A stretch of 64,000 bases of DNA from Vibrio parahaemolyticus (GTDB lineage: Bacteria > Pseudomonadota > Gammaproteobacteria > Enterobacterales > Vibrionaceae). Positions 11,757-21,294 of the stretch are shown here, piece after piece. Under the pieces are notes generated by a model. That model was not told where the DNA came from. It ran no database searches and was given only the letters and a program-made list of their open reading frames with translations. The stretch spans positions 1,364,001 to 1,428,000 of the forward strand of contig NZ_UHIL01000001.1 of assembly GCF_900460535.1 (NCBI RefSeq), given 5' to 3'. Both the position numbers and the translations under genes were made by a program. Position 1 is the stretch's first letter; the number at the start of each line of letters is the position of its first letter.

Positions 11757-12388
11757 GTTTTAAAGCCGCCGAAGTCAGTTCGCTGTCGGAGCGAATCAAT
11801 TGGGAAAAGGTGGATGACTTGGTACCTGCCATCGTACAAGACTTCCAATCGAGCCAAGTTCTTATGATGGGTTACATGAACCAAGACGCGCTAGCAAAAA
11901 CGGGTGAAACGGGTCAGGTGACATTTTTCTCACGCACTAAAGAGCGTTTATGGACTAAAGGTGAAACGTCTGGCAATGTTCTTCAACTCGTGAATATCTC
12001 TCTAGATTGTGACAATGATACTTTGCTGGTTCGAGTGAATCCTATTGGACCAACTTGCCACACAGGCACAACAACGTGTTGGGACGGCGATGCACAAGAG
12101 GAATCACAAATGGTGTGGCTTCATCAACTTGAGCAGCTACTGGCTGCCCGCAAGAGTGCCGATCCAGACTCCTCTTATACCGCCAGTCTTTATGCCCGTG
12201 GTACCAAGCGTATTTCGCAGAAAGTGGGCGAAGAAGGCGTTGAAGTCGCGCTTGCGGCGACGTCGGGCGATAAGGCGGAGTTAGTGTGTGAATCTGCAGA
12301 TTTGATCTATCACTTGTTGGTGCTTTTACAAGACCAAGGTTTATCAATGAACGATGTGGTGAATAAGCTTAAAGAGCGTCACAAGTAG
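11753..12388 (+). CDS. hisI: Bifunctional phosphoribosyl-AMP cyclohydrolase / phosphoribosyl-ATP pyrophosphohydrolase HisIE
   Basis: The N-terminal half (about residues 1-120) is the cyclohydrolase, with [16 protein letters not shown] and the zinc cysteines in [10 protein letters not shown] and [11 protein letters not shown]. The C-terminal half is the pyrophosphohydrolase, with the helical motif [17 protein letters not shown] and the [13 protein letters not shown] stretch. Steps two and three of the pathway are thus fused, as usual in Gammaproteobacteria. It ends the his operon, and a strong terminator follows 20 bases downstream. Confidence 0.97.
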
Positions 12389-12408
12389 TTCAAATCAAAG
12401 AAATAAAA

Positions 12409-12440
12409 CAAAGGCTTCCATTTGGAAGCCTTTGTTTTTT
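12409..12440 (+). terminator. his operon terminator
   Basis: The stem CAAAGGCTTCC / GGAAGCCTTTG (11 bp) with an ATTT loop is followed by six T residues. The A-rich 5' side may let it also serve the convergent ychJ gene. Confidence 0.93.
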
Positions 12441-12455
12441 CTTGATAGTGCGATT

Positions 12456-12959
12456 TTATCCGCAGCACTTTTTAAATTTCTTACCGCTGCCACAAATACA
12501 TGGATCGTTACGGCCTACTTTTAAGCTGCTGATGGATTGATTAAGTCGCGGATCTTGCTCGGATTCTTCTTCAGGGAAGGTGCCATCAATGTAATACCAC
12601 AACCCATCTTCTTTCACGAAGCGTGAACGCTCGCTCAGGCAGTAGCGTTGGCCGTCTTCATTGAAATAGGCGTTGAACTCAACAAAGCCTTCATTTTCAT
12701 GGCTGCCAGCTTCTGCTTTGACGACTTCCAGTTTGCACCAATCGCTGTCGATCGATTGTGCGATACCTTCACGTTGTTCTTCTGCGTTACAACTTGGGTG
12801 ATATGTTTTCACAACGTAGTCAACGAGGCCTAGCACATGAGCGCTATAGCGAGAGCGCATTAACTGTTCTGGTGTTTTGACGTCAGCGTGATTGTTGTGC
12901 GCAATTTCGCAACACTGTTGGTAGGTACGGTTAGCGCCGCAAGGACAAGAAGAAGCCAT
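12456..12959 (-). CDS. ychJ: YchJ-family SEC-C motif protein
   Basis: The predicted protein of 167 residues has cysteine-rich SEC-C zinc-binding motifs at both ends: [14 protein letters not shown] near the N terminus and [16 protein letters not shown] at the C terminus. Between them is an NTF2-like YchJ middle domain ([18 protein letters not shown]). The start at 12959 (MASSCPCG) is chosen because family members begin right before the first SEC-C motif; an extension to 13004 would add an unrelated N terminus. The biochemical role of YchJ is not established. Confidence 0.88.
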   Translation of the reverse strand: MASSCPCGANRTYQQCCEIAHNNHADVKTPEQLMRSRYSAHVLGLVDYVVKTYHPSCNAEEQREGIAQSIDSDWCKLEVVKAEAGSHENEGFVEFNAYFNEDGQRYCLSERSRFVKEDGLWYYIDGTFPEEESEQDPRLNQSISSLKVGRNDPCICGSGKKFKKCCG

Positions 12960-13032
12960 AAGATGAAATCTCGTTAGGTAAAGCGATGAAACAAATAATC
13001 CCAATAGAGTGGGAGAGAAGCATTATAGCGAG

Positions 13033-14247
13033 TTAAGGTGTTTGAGAAAGCAGTTCTTGAGCCCACTCTGTTGATTCATTGAATGCATCAGCTAGCTGAG
13101 TTTCCGTTAACTTCAAGACAGAGCAGTATCTTTCAGCCAGTTCCCAATCTGCTTGTTCGTAAGCAATACACATAGAAAGGAGATACCCAAGCACACCTTT
13201 TCGACTTGTCAGTGCAAGCTTGATGTCTTCATCGACGGGAATGTCTTCAATCACATCCGACAGAGGCTGATCGAGAAGCGAGCCTAATAATGAGAACATA
13301 CCAGTCAGAAAGGCTTGTCCAGGATCGTACTTGGTTTTCATTTGGCTAAGCAAAATTTCACACATACGAGCGCGTTGAATAGCAAGCGAGTAGAGTGAAT
13401 CGGGCTTGTCCTCTTGCACAGAAGCGATTGCAACCAGTGAAATAAAGCGTCGTAAACGTTCTTCGCCCAGATAAATCAGCGCCTGTCTAAACGATTTGAT
13501 CTTGGTTGTGAGCGTGTAACCCGAGTTGACGTAAGTGAGCAACTTATAGGAAAGCGTCACATCAATAGAGAACAGACGCTCCACTTCATTGAAGTCGATG
13601 GGCTTGTCAGCAATCTCTTTACACAACTGGATGACGGTTAAAAATGCCGGGTTGAGGCGCTTCTTTTGGATCATTTCTGGTTTACTAAAGAAGTAACCTT
13701 GGAAGTAGTTAAAACCAGCGTCAAGCGCTTGTTCAAACTCTTCGTAGGTTTCGACTTTTTCAGCCAAAAAATCGATATTAAACTGGCTCAATGCTTGGAT
13801 GAAAATTGCCGCTTTTTCAATTGGTACTAAACGAATATCAAATTTGATCATCGATACGTACGGAAGAAAGCGTTTCCAAGCCTTAGTTGGTACAAAGTCG
13901 TCCAGTGCAATTCGGTAGCCGCATTCGTGCAGATGTTTTATTGCATCGAGAAGCTCTTGCGTAGGCTCACAATCTTCGAGTACTTCAATGACCAGAGAAT
14001 CTTTCGGAAACAGTGTCGGAACAAGGTTGACCAAGCTTTGGTGGGGAAAGTTAACAAAACCGAGTTTGTTACCTAACGTGTTGTAGTGCGTCGACAAAAA
14101 ATGATCAGATAGCAGTCGACTAGTAGCAAGCTCAGGTTCTACTTCAGGGAAGGTATTTTTGGGGCCGTCTCGAAAGAGAAGCTCGTAACCTATGGTTCGC
14201 TTTTCTCTGTCTAGAATCGGTTGGCGAGCTACGTAAGAATACTTCAA
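13033..14247 (-). CDS. EAL-HDOD protein, c-di-GMP/motility signalling
   Basis: The N-terminal half (about residues 1-200) is an EAL phosphodiesterase domain and the C-terminal half an HDOD domain (about 200-390), the layout of Vibrio CdgJ-like and B. subtilis YuxH-like proteins. The signature EAL is ELL (YELLFRDG) and loop 6, normally DDFGTG, reads DDFVPT. Acidic ligand residues are nevertheless visible in FVNFPH, VIEVLED, ALDDF, IKFDIR and AEKVET. Whether it still cleaves c-di-GMP or only binds partners cannot be decided. It is monocistronic, between ychJ and lpxH. Confidence 0.88.
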   Translation of the reverse strand: MKYSYVARQPILDREKRTIGYELLFRDGPKNTFPEVEPELATSRLLSDHFLSTHYNTLGNKLGFVNFPHQSLVNLVPTLFPKDSLVIEVLEDCEPTQELLDAIKHLHECGYRIALDDFVPTKAWKRFLPYVSMIKFDIRLVPIEKAAIFIQALSQFNIDFLAEKVETYEEFEQALDAGFNYFQGYFFSKPEMIQKKRLNPAFLTVIQLCKEIADKPIDFNEVERLFSIDVTLSYKLLTYVNSGYTLTTKIKSFRQALIYLGEERLRRFISLVAIASVQEDKPDSLYSLAIQRARMCEILLSQMKTKYDPGQAFLTGMFSLLGSLLDQPLSDVIEDIPVDEDIKLALTSRKGVLGYLLSMCIAYEQADWELAERYCSVLKLTETQLADAFNESTEWAQELLSQTP

Positions 14248-14355
14248 TTAGGTACTTCGTTCTGTTTAACTTAGTAATATGATAATAGCGATTTTTTACA
14301 AAATATCTACGCTTTGAATGCGAATCTTCTACATGTTCGACATGCTTAGCGTAAA

Positions 14356-15084
14356 TTATGTGTTGAAAGGCCGGTTTTGCAGTTCAAAACCATCAGAATT
14401 CACTTGTAAAACTGAGCCTTGCGTATACCAGTCCCCTAAGACGATGCGCGTGTTTTTAGCACCATTTGCGTCAAAAAAATGTGTATTTGGGCGATGAGTG
14501 TGGCCATGAATCATCAAGTTGACGCAATTCTGAGACATCACTTTTTCAACTTCGCTTTGATTCACGTCCATGATATCTAAAGACTTCATCTGTTTATCGT
14601 CGCGAATGTCTGATTGAACTTTAGAGACAATTTTTTTCTTTAAACACCATGGGATGCGTTTAAAGATCCATTGTAACCAAGGTTGATGCACAGTTTTACG
14701 AAATTTCTGATATTCCACGTCATCAATACACAGGGTATCGCCGTGTAAAATCACCGCTTTTGTGCCATATAAGTCGATGGTGCAAACGTCATCAAGCAAA
14801 GTGATGCCCGTTTCTTTACAAAAGCGTTCGCCCAACAAGAAGTCACGGTTGCCTTGAATAAAGAAAACCGGGACACCTTGGTCGGTGAGCGTTTTGAACT
14901 CGGTACGAATTTGGTTTGCAAACGGTGTTTTGTCATCATCACCAACCCAAAACTCGAAAAGATCGCCTAATACATAAAGAGCTTCGGCATTTTTGGCTTC
15001 CGTACGCATAAATGTAATGAAACATTCTGTGATGTCAGGACGTGACGGCGTAAGGTGCAAGTCTGATATAAATAATGTCGTCAT
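14356..15084 (-). CDS. lpxH: UDP-2,3-diacylglucosamine diphosphatase LpxH
   Basis: LpxH removes UMP from UDP-2,3-diacylglucosamine to form lipid X in lipid A synthesis and acts at the inner membrane surface. The calcineurin-like metal motifs are all visible: [33 protein letters not shown] and the C-terminal MIHGHTHRP. The 242-residue length is usual. It lies 60 bases after ppiB in the same direction, as in E. coli. A strong hairpin between the two genes sits 9 bases before the start codon. Confidence 0.96.
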   Translation of the reverse strand: MTTLFISDLHLTPSRPDITECFITFMRTEAKNAEALYVLGDLFEFWVGDDDKTPFANQIRTEFKTLTDQGVPVFFIQGNRDFLLGERFCKETGITLLDDVCTIDLYGTKAVILHGDTLCIDDVEYQKFRKTVHQPWLQWIFKRIPWCLKKKIVSKVQSDIRDDKQMKSLDIMDVNQSEVEKVMSQNCVNLMIHGHTHRPNTHFFDANGAKNTRIVLGDWYTQGSVLQVNSDGFELQNRPFNT

Positions 15085-15092
15085 AGAAATAA

Positions 15093-15111
15093 GGGGAGGC
15101 GAAGCCTCCCC
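15093..15111 (-). promoter_or_regulatory. Hairpin in the lpxH translation start region
   Basis: GGGGAGGC pairs perfectly with GCCTCCCC across a three-base loop, between ppiB and lpxH. The only Shine-Dalgarno-like sequence near lpxH (GGGGAGG) is the 5' arm, about 20 bases before the ATG, so the fold would hide it. After the 3' arm comes TTATTTC, a weak terminator tail. It could act as a partial terminator or a translational control element. Confidence 0.5.
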
Positions 15112-15144
15112 AATTACTTATCTCTTGGGAATAATTCGCAAGAA

Positions 15145-15639
15145 TTACTCTGCGATTGTAGTACCAGTGATTACCACGTCTTCTAGTGGTACGTCTTGGT
15201 GCATGCCGTGAGAACCAGTGCTAACGCCCTTGATCTTGTTTACAACGTCCATACCTTCTACAACTTCACCGAATACACAGTAACCCCAACCATCTAGGCT
15301 TTCGCTACGGAAATCTAGGAAAGTGTTGTTGTTTACGTTGATGAAGAACTGAGAGCTTGCAGAATGTGGTTCCATCGTACGAGCCATAGCAATCGTACCT
15401 ACTTTGTTGCTTAGGCCGTTGTTTGCTTCGTTCTTGATAGGTGCACGTGTTGATTTTTCACGTAGACCTGATTCCATGCCGCCGCCTTGGATCATGAAAC
15501 CGTCAATAACACGGTGGAAAAGAGTGTTGTCGTAAAAGCCGTCGCGGCAGTACTGAAGGAAGTTTGCGCTTGTCTCTGGCGCTTTCTCTTCGTTTAGTTG
15601 AATCTTGATGTCACCAAAATTAGTGTGAAGGGTGATCAT
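15145..15639 (-). CDS. ppiB: Cytoplasmic peptidyl-prolyl isomerase B
   Basis: This 164-residue cyclophilin catalyses cis-trans isomerisation of prolyl bonds. It starts directly with the fold ([15 protein letters not shown]) and has no signal peptide, so it is the cytoplasmic form. Active-site stretches [14 protein letters not shown], the [18 protein letters not shown] segment and the [15 protein letters not shown] region are clear. It is divergent from cysS with a 203-base gap and lies upstream of lpxH. Confidence 0.96.
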   Translation of the reverse strand: MITLHTNFGDIKIQLNEEKAPETSANFLQYCRDGFYDNTLFHRVIDGFMIQGGGMESGLREKSTRAPIKNEANNGLSNKVGTIAMARTMEPHSASSQFFINVNNNTFLDFRSESLDGWGYCVFGEVVEGMDVVNKIKGVSTGSHGMHQDVPLEDVVITGTTIAE

Positions 15640-15842
15640 GCTACTTTCCTTTACTGTGTTGTGTTGAGCCCGAGATTCTAGCCTAAGTTATAACGCATTA
15701 AAAACTCGAGAAGAGTAAATTCTTCGTTTTGTGCTTGAAGTTTAGCCGATTATCGTTTTATCGGTTAATTGCTATTACCTAATAAGGTCGGACTTGATAT
15801 ACTCGACGTTCTTGTATTCATTCACAATCATAGATAGAGATC

Positions 15843-17225
15843 ATGTTAAAGATATATAACACACTCACAAGACAGAAAGAGGAATTCAAACCAATTACAG
15901 CCGGTAAAGTTGGCATGTATGTCTGTGGGGTAACCATCTACGATCTCTGTCACATCGGCCACGGCCGCACCTTCGTTTCTTTTGACGTAGTATCACGTTA
16001 CCTGCGCTACCTTGGTTACGACCTAACGTTTGTTCGCAATATCACAGATATTGATGACAAAATCATCAAGCGTGCAGCAGAAAACGGCGAATCTTGTGAA
16101 TCACTTACAGAACGTTTGATTGGCGACATGCACGCAGACTTTGACGCGTTGAACATGAAGCGTCCTGACGTTGAGCCGCGCGCAACTCAATTTATCGCAG
16201 AAATCATCGAATTGGTTGAAAAGCTTATCGAACGTGGTTTCGCATACGTTGCAGACAATGGCGACGTCATGTTTGAAGTGGGTAAGTTTGACGAGTACGG
16301 CAAGCTTTCTAAGCAAGATCTTGATCAGCTTCAAGCTGGTGCTCGCGTTGATATCGAAACAGCAAAACGCAGCCCACTAGACTTCGTTCTTTGGAAAATG
16401 TCTAAACCAGGCGAGCCAACATGGGAATCTCCATGGGGTCCAGGTCGTCCAGGTTGGCACATTGAATGTTCAGCAATGAACTCTACGATCCTAGGCGATC
16501 ATTTCGATATTCACGGCGGTGGCTCTGATCTACAGTTCCCACACCACGAAAACGAAATCGCACAATCTTGCTGTGCACACGACACTAAGTACGTAAATAC
16601 TTGGATGCACAGTGGCATGGTGATGGTAGACCGCGAAAAGATGTCTAAATCTTTAGGCAACTTCTTCACTATTCGTGACGTTCTTGGTCACTACGATGCT
16701 GAAACCGTGCGTTACTTCCTAATGTCTGGTCACTACCGTAGCCAATTGAACTACAGTGAAGATAACCTAAACCAAGCACGCGCTTCTCTTGAGCGTCTAT
16801 ACACTTCTCTGCGTGGTCTGGATTTAAATGCAGCACCTGCGGGTGGTGAAGAGTACGTATCACGCTTTACTGCTGCGATGAACGACGACTTCAACACACC
16901 AGAAGCATACTCAGTTCTGTTTGATATGGCGCGCGAAGTTAACCGCCTTAAGACAGAAAGCGTAGAGAAAGCGAGTGAACTTGGTGCGCTAATGCGCGAA
17001 CTAGCAGACGTGATTGGTATTCTTTATCAAGATCCTGAAGCTTTCCTAAAAGGTAATGCTGGCAACGATGATGAAGTCGCTGAAATTGAAGCGCTAATCA
17101 AACTGCGTAACGACTCGCGTGCTTCGAAAGATTGGGCAAACGCCGACATGGCACGTGATAAGCTGACGGAAATGGGCATTGTCCTTGAGGATGGCCCAGA
17201 AGGCACAACGTGGCGTCGTAAGTAA
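15843..17225 (+). CDS. cysS: Cysteinyl-tRNA synthetase
   Basis: CysS charges tRNA-Cys. The 460-residue class I enzyme has the HIGH motif as HIGHGR ([13 protein letters not shown]), the KMSKS loop as [10 protein letters not shown] and zinc ligands including the early cysteine of MYVCGVT, the cysteine of HIECSAMN and the His/Glu of HHENEIAQS. The C-terminal helical anticodon domain follows. The upstream gap contains the dyad CCGAT-N9-ATCGG at about 15747-15765 but no clear promoter. Confidence 0.97.
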   Translation: MLKIYNTLTRQKEEFKPITAGKVGMYVCGVTIYDLCHIGHGRTFVSFDVVSRYLRYLGYDLTFVRNITDIDDKIIKRAAENGESCESLTERLIGDMHADFDALNMKRPDVEPRATQFIAEIIELVEKLIERGFAYVADNGDVMFEVGKFDEYGKLSKQDLDQLQAGARVDIETAKRSPLDFVLWKMSKPGEPTWESPWGPGRPGWHIECSAMNSTILGDHFDIHGGGSDLQFPHHENEIAQSCCAHDTKYVNTWMHSGMVMVDREKMSKSLGNFFTIRDVLGHYDAETVRYFLMSGHYRSQLNYSEDNLNQARASLERLYTSLRGLDLNAAPAGGEEYVSRFTAAMNDDFNTPEAYSVLFDMAREVNRLKTESVEKASELGALMRELADVIGILYQDPEAFLKGNAGNDDEVAEIEALIKLRNDSRASKDWANADMARDKLTEMGIVLEDGPEGTTWRRK

Positions 17226-17236
17226 TTGAATCTTTT

Positions 17237-17265
17237 AAAAGGGCTGATGATTCAGCCCTTTTATT
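17237..17265 (+). terminator. cysS terminator
   Basis: AAAAGGGCTGA pairs with TCAGCCCTTTT around a TGAT loop. The stem is perfect over 11 bp; the T tract is short and partly within the stem. Confidence 0.85.
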
Positions 17266-17307
17266 TTCCAATTTCATCAATAAAATTTTAACTTTAGGTA
17301 ATGCTCT

Positions 17308-17886
17308 GTGGCTCAGATGTATTTCTATTACTCAGCAATGAATGCGGGTAAATCGACAACTCTTCTTCAATCTTCATTTAACTACCAAGAACGCGGTATG
17401 ACGCCAGTGATTTTCACTGCGGCGTTGGACGACCGCTATGGTGTAGGCAAAGTAAGTTCTCGTATTGGTTTACAATCGGACGCGCATTTGTTCCGTCCAG
17501 ATACGAACCTATACCAAGAGATTGCAGCCCTGCATGAAGTCGAAAAACGTCACTGTATTCTTATTGACGAGTGTCAGTTCCTATCGAAAGAGCAGGTTTA
17601 CCAACTTACAGAGGTAGTGGATAAGCTGCATATTCCAGTACTTTGCTATGGTCTTCGTACCGATTTTCTTGGCGAACTTTTTGAAGGCAGTAAGTACCTA
17701 CTCTCTTGGGCTGATAAGCTGGTTGAGTTGAAGACGATTTGCCACTGTGGCCGAAAAGCAAACATGGTTATCCGCACCGACGAACACGGAGTCGCAATCA
17801 AAGAAGGTGACCAAGTGGCGATTGGTGGCAACGACCGTTATGTCTCGGTTTGCCGTCAGCACTACAAAGAAGCCCTAGGTAAATAA
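17308..17886 (+). CDS. tdk: Thymidine kinase
   Basis: Tdk phosphorylates thymidine to dTMP in pyrimidine salvage. The 192-residue type II enzyme starts with GTG at 17308 ([17 protein letters not shown]), aligned with the usual MAQLYF start; the next ATG, at 17317, would shorten the first strand. The P-loop is MNAGKST, the Walker B region LIDECQFL, and the zinc-lid cysteines are CHCGRKA with the C-terminal CRQHY. Confidence 0.96.
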   Translation: MAQMYFYYSAMNAGKSTTLLQSSFNYQERGMTPVIFTAALDDRYGVGKVSSRIGLQSDAHLFRPDTNLYQEIAALHEVEKRHCILIDECQFLSKEQVYQLTEVVDKLHIPVLCYGLRTDFLGELFEGSKYLLSWADKLVELKTICHCGRKANMVIRTDEHGVAIKEGDQVAIGGNDRYVSVCRQHYKEALGK

Positions 17887-17916
17887 ACCTATCCATTCAG
17901 CTTCAAAGCAATACAG

Positions 17917-17944
17917 AAAAGCCACCGAACTCGGTGGCTTTTTA
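17917..17944. terminator. Bidirectional terminator between tdk and the DUF218 gene
   Basis: AAAAGCCACCGA and TCGGTGGCTTTT form a 12-bp stem with A-run and T-run on the two sides, placed between converging genes. Nearly the same hairpin (AAAGCCACCG) occurs again at 20866-20890. Confidence 0.9.
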
Positions 17945-17958
17945 ATTGTTCATTTCGC

Positions 17959-18597
17959 TCAGAGGAGATCAAAACCGAATCGCTCGAACAAGACTTGATA
18001 AGATGAATCCACTTGCTTTGGAATGTCTTGCTTAGTTTGAAATCCTTTTTCGGGATAGCTTTTGACGCGGGAAAAATCTTCCATCAGCGCTTCTAACACC
18101 ATCATTAGCGGCATGTCTTCGTTGATGTATTCGAAGAATGGATGAGCGGTAGAACTGACTTGCACTTGCGAGTAAGGCGATTGCCATTGCTTCTCAAACG
18201 TAGCGATGGCGCGGCGTTCCATAAATGGCTTTTGCACTAAAATAATCGATTCGCATTGGATGCTTTTCTCTTTTAATAACTGCTCGGTGAAACGGACGTT
18301 TTCTCCACTATTGGTTGAACGTGTTTCTACTAAGATGGCATCGCTTGGTACGCCAGCTAAACGCGCAATGTCTGAAAATGTTTCGGCTTCACTTTTTTCA
18401 AACAAACCATCAGTAAAACGGCCTTCACCTCCGGAGAACACAATCAATGGTGCGAGTTTTTGGTGGTAAAGCGCAGCGGCGTGCTCAGCAACTCGCACGT
18501 CGTTACTGCACATAACAAACAAGCAGTCGGCAGGCTTTAAATCCTGTTTTAGCTGCATGTAATCCCAAAGCGTTTCTATATGTTGATATAACTTCAT
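17959..18597 (-). CDS. DUF218 (YdcF-like) protein
   Basis: The 212-residue protein belongs to the DUF218 family (YdcF, SanA and ElyC relatives). Typical stretches are CLFVMCSNDVRVAEHAA, LIVFSGGEG, the ETRSTNSGENVRFT block and ILVQKPFMERRA, which form a nucleotide-binding Rossmann-like site. No signal peptide or membrane segment is visible, so it is probably cytoplasmic like YdcF. Its start overlaps the end of the upstream gene by ATGA, so the two are co-translated. The function of YdcF is not established. Confidence 0.85.
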   Translation of the reverse strand: MKLYQHIETLWDYMQLKQDLKPADCLFVMCSNDVRVAEHAAALYHQKLAPLIVFSGGEGRFTDGLFEKSEAETFSDIARLAGVPSDAILVETRSTNSGENVRFTEQLLKEKSIQCESIILVQKPFMERRAIATFEKQWQSPYSQVQVSSTAHPFFEYINEDMPLMMVLEALMEDFSRVKSYPEKGFQTKQDIPKQVDSSYQVLFERFGFDLL

Positions 18598-19421
18598 AGT
18601 GCATCCAGCGTTGAATTGAATCGGAATTGATACCCAAATGAAACCAGTTTGTCCGCTAAAATGCGTTTATCGGCATCTTCTGTAACGGGAGGTAGCGAAA
18701 TCTCTGCGCCACTTTTGGTGATTGCTGCTTGGTAAAACTCAGCTTTGCTCACCGTGTGAGGCGTTGTGACATTGATGATCTGATTACTCAGGTGATCCAA
18801 TGCAAATTGTGCCACAGCGACTGCGTCACTTTGATGAAGCATGTTGGCTGGGGCTTTACGGCTGACTTGTTTTAGGCGCATGGCAAAGCGAGCGGGGTGT
18901 CTGTCTGGGCCAATCAAACCACTGCAACGTAAGATGGCGTAGTTTATGCCAGAGTCGATGACGGATTGCTCCGCTTCGAGCATGATTTTCGCATTGTCAG
19001 AAAAGTGAGGGTGGGTTTGCGCGAGAGCGAGCGATGCGGATTCTTCTTTCATCTCCGTTGGTAAATTAGGGTAGACCGTTGTAGAGCTGATCATGACGAG
19101 CTTTTCAATCGCATTCTGTTTTGCCGCTTTAACTAACGTTGACCATTGCTGCGCATACTCTCGACCAGACCCTCTACGAAACCCAGGTGGAAACGCGCCA
19201 ACAATACGCTCGATATGATTCGACTGAATTATTTCATCCAGTTTTTGCGCTGCGTTTTCATCGTTGAGATCAAGCAGGGCGGCGTTAGCAATAGTGGATG
19301 GCCGTTCATCTAACCGAGCTTGGCTACGACGCGTAATAACTACATCATGTCCCTCGACTAACAAGGCTTGCGCTAGCGGAGTACCAAGCCAACCTGCACC
19401 TACAATCAATGTGTTTGCCAT
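18594..19421 (-). CDS. NAD(P)-dependent epimerase-like protein (YeeZ type)
   Basis: The 275-residue protein begins with a Rossmann dinucleotide motif, LIVGAGWLGTPLAQAL, and continues with VITRRSQ, where positive residues would hold an NADP phosphate. It resembles the atypical short-chain dehydrogenase/epimerase family of E. coli YeeZ. A stretch MISSTTVYP corresponds to the catalytic S/T-S-x-x-V-Y region. The substrate is unknown. It overlaps the DUF218 gene downstream by four bases and lies 8 bases after the LysR gene, so the three form one transcript. Confidence 0.82.
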   Translation of the reverse strand: MANTLIVGAGWLGTPLAQALLVEGHDVVITRRSQARLDERPSTIANAALLDLNDENAAQKLDEIIQSNHIERIVGAFPPGFRRGSGREYAQQWSTLVKAAKQNAIEKLVMISSTTVYPNLPTEMKEESASLALAQTHPHFSDNAKIMLEAEQSVIDSGINYAILRCSGLIGPDRHPARFAMRLKQVSRKAPANMLHQSDAVAVAQFALDHLSNQIINVTTPHTVSKAEFYQAAITKSGAEISLPPVTEDADKRILADKLVSFGYQFRFNSTLDAL

Positions 19422-19429
19422 TATTTATC

Positions 19430-20314
19430 CTACTTAATTGTTTGCTCAAAGAGAGTAATGAGCTCTGCTTTGGCTTGTTGATGGAGGGGATCAGAATGCC
19501 ATTTTTGATGCTGAATCAGGTCAACATTGACTTGCCAAGCCAGCTTTGTGAAATCATCCCCAACTTTTTTTAACGTGTTTGGTGAGTCTGCGACTAAGTG
19601 CTCCGGCAGGAAGCACCATCCAAACCCTTTGTTCGCTAATTCCAACAAAATGTAGTAGTTATCAGCGTACCAGATATCTGGGCTCAATGCTTGGTTGAGG
19701 CTACCTGGCTCTGCACTCTTTGAGCGTATCACCAGTTGGCGATATTGTTTGAGTTGATCGATATGGGTAATTCGCTGAGCCGCTAATGGGTGATCGGAAG
19801 AGACATACACATCGAATGCGATATTACCAAGATTGGTGAAATCGATATGCCTAGGCATTTGCAGATCGCTCAGAATAATTCCGGTGGTCGCACGTTCAGA
19901 TTTCACCAGTTCAATAATGTCTGGGCTAGATGCCGTTAAACATTCGACTTGTAGTTGCGGAAATTGTTGCTCTAGGTTTTTAAGCACATCCGGTAATCGA
20001 GTCAGCGGAATCCCTTCATCAATCGCGAGAACAAGCTCGCTCGCCTGCGCAGAAAAGAGCTGAGTCGCTTTATTGTTTAATCGGTCGAGTTGACTGATCG
20101 CTGCTTGCGCGTAAGGCATCAGAGCATGGCCGTTCTCGGTCAGTTTGGGATAACGGCCGGAGCGATCAAACAGATCGACACCACAGTCGAGTTCCATGTT
20201 CATAATGTGTTGGCTTATCACGGATTGGGCTCGACCTAACTTTCTCGCTGCTGCGGAAAATGAGCCGGATTCGGATGTGGCAACAAACGCCTGCAATTGT
20301 TCGATAGTAAACAT
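19430..20314 (-). CDS. LysR-family transcriptional regulator
   Basis: The 294-residue protein has an N-terminal winged helix-turn-helix (residues 1-60, with ATSESGSFSAAARKLGRAQS) and a C-terminal effector-binding domain. It heads the three-gene transcript with the epimerase-like and DUF218 genes. It is also divergent from a PACE-type efflux gene 88 bases away, and LysR regulators commonly control the divergent neighbour, so that gene is the likely target. The ligand is unknown. Confidence 0.9.
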   Translation of the reverse strand: MFTIEQLQAFVATSESGSFSAAARKLGRAQSVISQHIMNMELDCGVDLFDRSGRYPKLTENGHALMPYAQAAISQLDRLNNKATQLFSAQASELVLAIDEGIPLTRLPDVLKNLEQQFPQLQVECLTASSPDIIELVKSERATTGIILSDLQMPRHIDFTNLGNIAFDVYVSSDHPLAAQRITHIDQLKQYRQLVIRSKSAEPGSLNQALSPDIWYADNYYILLELANKGFGWCFLPEHLVADSPNTLKKVGDDFTKLAWQVNVDLIQHQKWHSDPLHQQAKAELITLFEQTIK

Positions 20315-20402
20315 ATCGTTTTTACCGATGGTATCTAACTTTTTATTATCTCAATCATAGATAAAATTTCAGTCATTGAGTAGAACAAATGGGTAGATAA
20401 TC

Positions 20403-20825
20403 ATGACTCGTAACGAACGAATTTTCCACGCAGTACTTTTTGAATTGATGGCGTTAGCGATCATTGTGCCTGCAGCTGCGTTGATCACAGGCAAAGGTTC
20501 AAGTGATTTGGCGTTAGTAGGGATCGGTTTGAGTTTGTATACCGTAGTTTGGAACTACATTTACAACTTGTACTTCGATAAGTGGTTTGGTAGCAACCGA
20601 GCAGACAGAAGTTTAGCAATGCGCCTTGGTCACACTGTTGGGTTTGAAGGTGGGTTGATCTTTATTTCTATACCTGTGATCGCATGGTTCTTGGAGATTA
20701 CGTTCCTTCAAGCATTGATGCTCGAAGCGGGGTTTCTAGTCTTCTTCTTGTTTTACGCCACAGGCTTTAACTGGTTGTACGATAAAGTTCAACCGTTTGG
20801 GAAAATGAGAAAGTTACTGGTGTAG
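20403..20825 (+). CDS. PACE-family multidrug/biocide efflux transporter
   Basis: The 140-residue membrane protein has four hydrophobic segments arranged as two tandem bacterial transmembrane-pair (BTP) domains. The first helix carries the conserved glutamate of the family (HAVLFELMALAI), and the second domain repeats the pattern (GHTVGFEGGLIFI). The AceI-type PACE proteins export chlorhexidine and other cationic biocides, or short-chain diamines, in exchange for protons. The divergent LysR gene fits known PACE regulation. The actual substrate is not shown by sequence. Confidence 0.88.
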   Translation: MTRNERIFHAVLFELMALAIIVPAAALITGKGSSDLALVGIGLSLYTVVWNYIYNLYFDKWFGSNRADRSLAMRLGHTVGFEGGLIFISIPVIAWFLEITFLQALMLEAGFLVFFLFYATGFNWLYDKVQPFGKMRKLLV

Positions 20826-20862
20826 CCGAGTGAGCTTCCCCAAATGCGATTGGAGTAACTAG

Positions 20863-20890
20863 AAAAAAGCCACCGTATTTCGGTGGCTTT
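20863..20890. terminator. Bidirectional terminator after the PACE gene
   Basis: AAAGCCACCG and CGGTGGCTTT form a 10-bp stem around TATTT, flanked by an A-run; it lies between converging genes. Confidence 0.87.
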
Positions 20891-20909
20891 ATTGGTCAGT
20901 GGGCGGTAG

Positions 20910-21146
20910 TTATTCTGCAGAAAGTACGCGTAAGATTTTGTCTGCGTGTTCTGCAACTTCAATGCCTTCGTCGGTTAGATAACCACCATCAGGTTGCGTA
21001 CACAATTGCTTTTGGTAAAGACGCGCAACTGCTGCTTGCATCTCTTCTGAGGCATCTGAATGAACTTTAATGCCTGTCGCTGCACTGCTTAAATCGAATT
21101 GAAGAAGAAGGTTCAGTTCGGCGATGTGTTCAGCTGAATATTTCAT
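20910..21146 (-). CDS. Small conserved protein, TIGR02647 type
   Basis: The 78-residue protein looks like the conserved TIGR02647 family of Vibrio and Pseudomonas: MKYSAEHIAELNLLLQFDL at the start, then a winged-helix-like pattern ending YLTDEGIEVAEHADKIL. The ending resembles the recognition region of small DNA-binding proteins, but no function is established. It is acidic and soluble, with no signal peptide. It is a single-gene unit. Confidence 0.8.
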   Translation of the reverse strand: MKYSAEHIAELNLLLQFDLSSAATGIKVHSDASEEMQAAVARLYQKQLCTQPDGGYLTDEGIEVAEHADKILRVLSAE

Positions 21147-21280
21147 AGATAATTCCTTTGCGCTTTTTTATCCAAGCTAGTCTTAAAACCAGTGTTGAGC
21201 AACACAAAACAACAAGAAGTGTTAACTGCATTGCTATCAGACTGATATAACGTGGAATTTTTGTTCGAACGCTGAGTATC

Positions 21281-21294
21281 TTGTTTAATATCAA
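21281..21294. promoter_or_regulatory. FNR-type site upstream of focA
   Basis: TTGTTTAATATCAA matches the FNR consensus TTGAT-N4-ATCAA at nine of ten positions. A weaker copy (TTGAG-TTTT-ATCGA, 8/10) lies at 21320-21333. Anaerobic activation of a formate channel by FNR would be expected. Confidence 0.55.
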
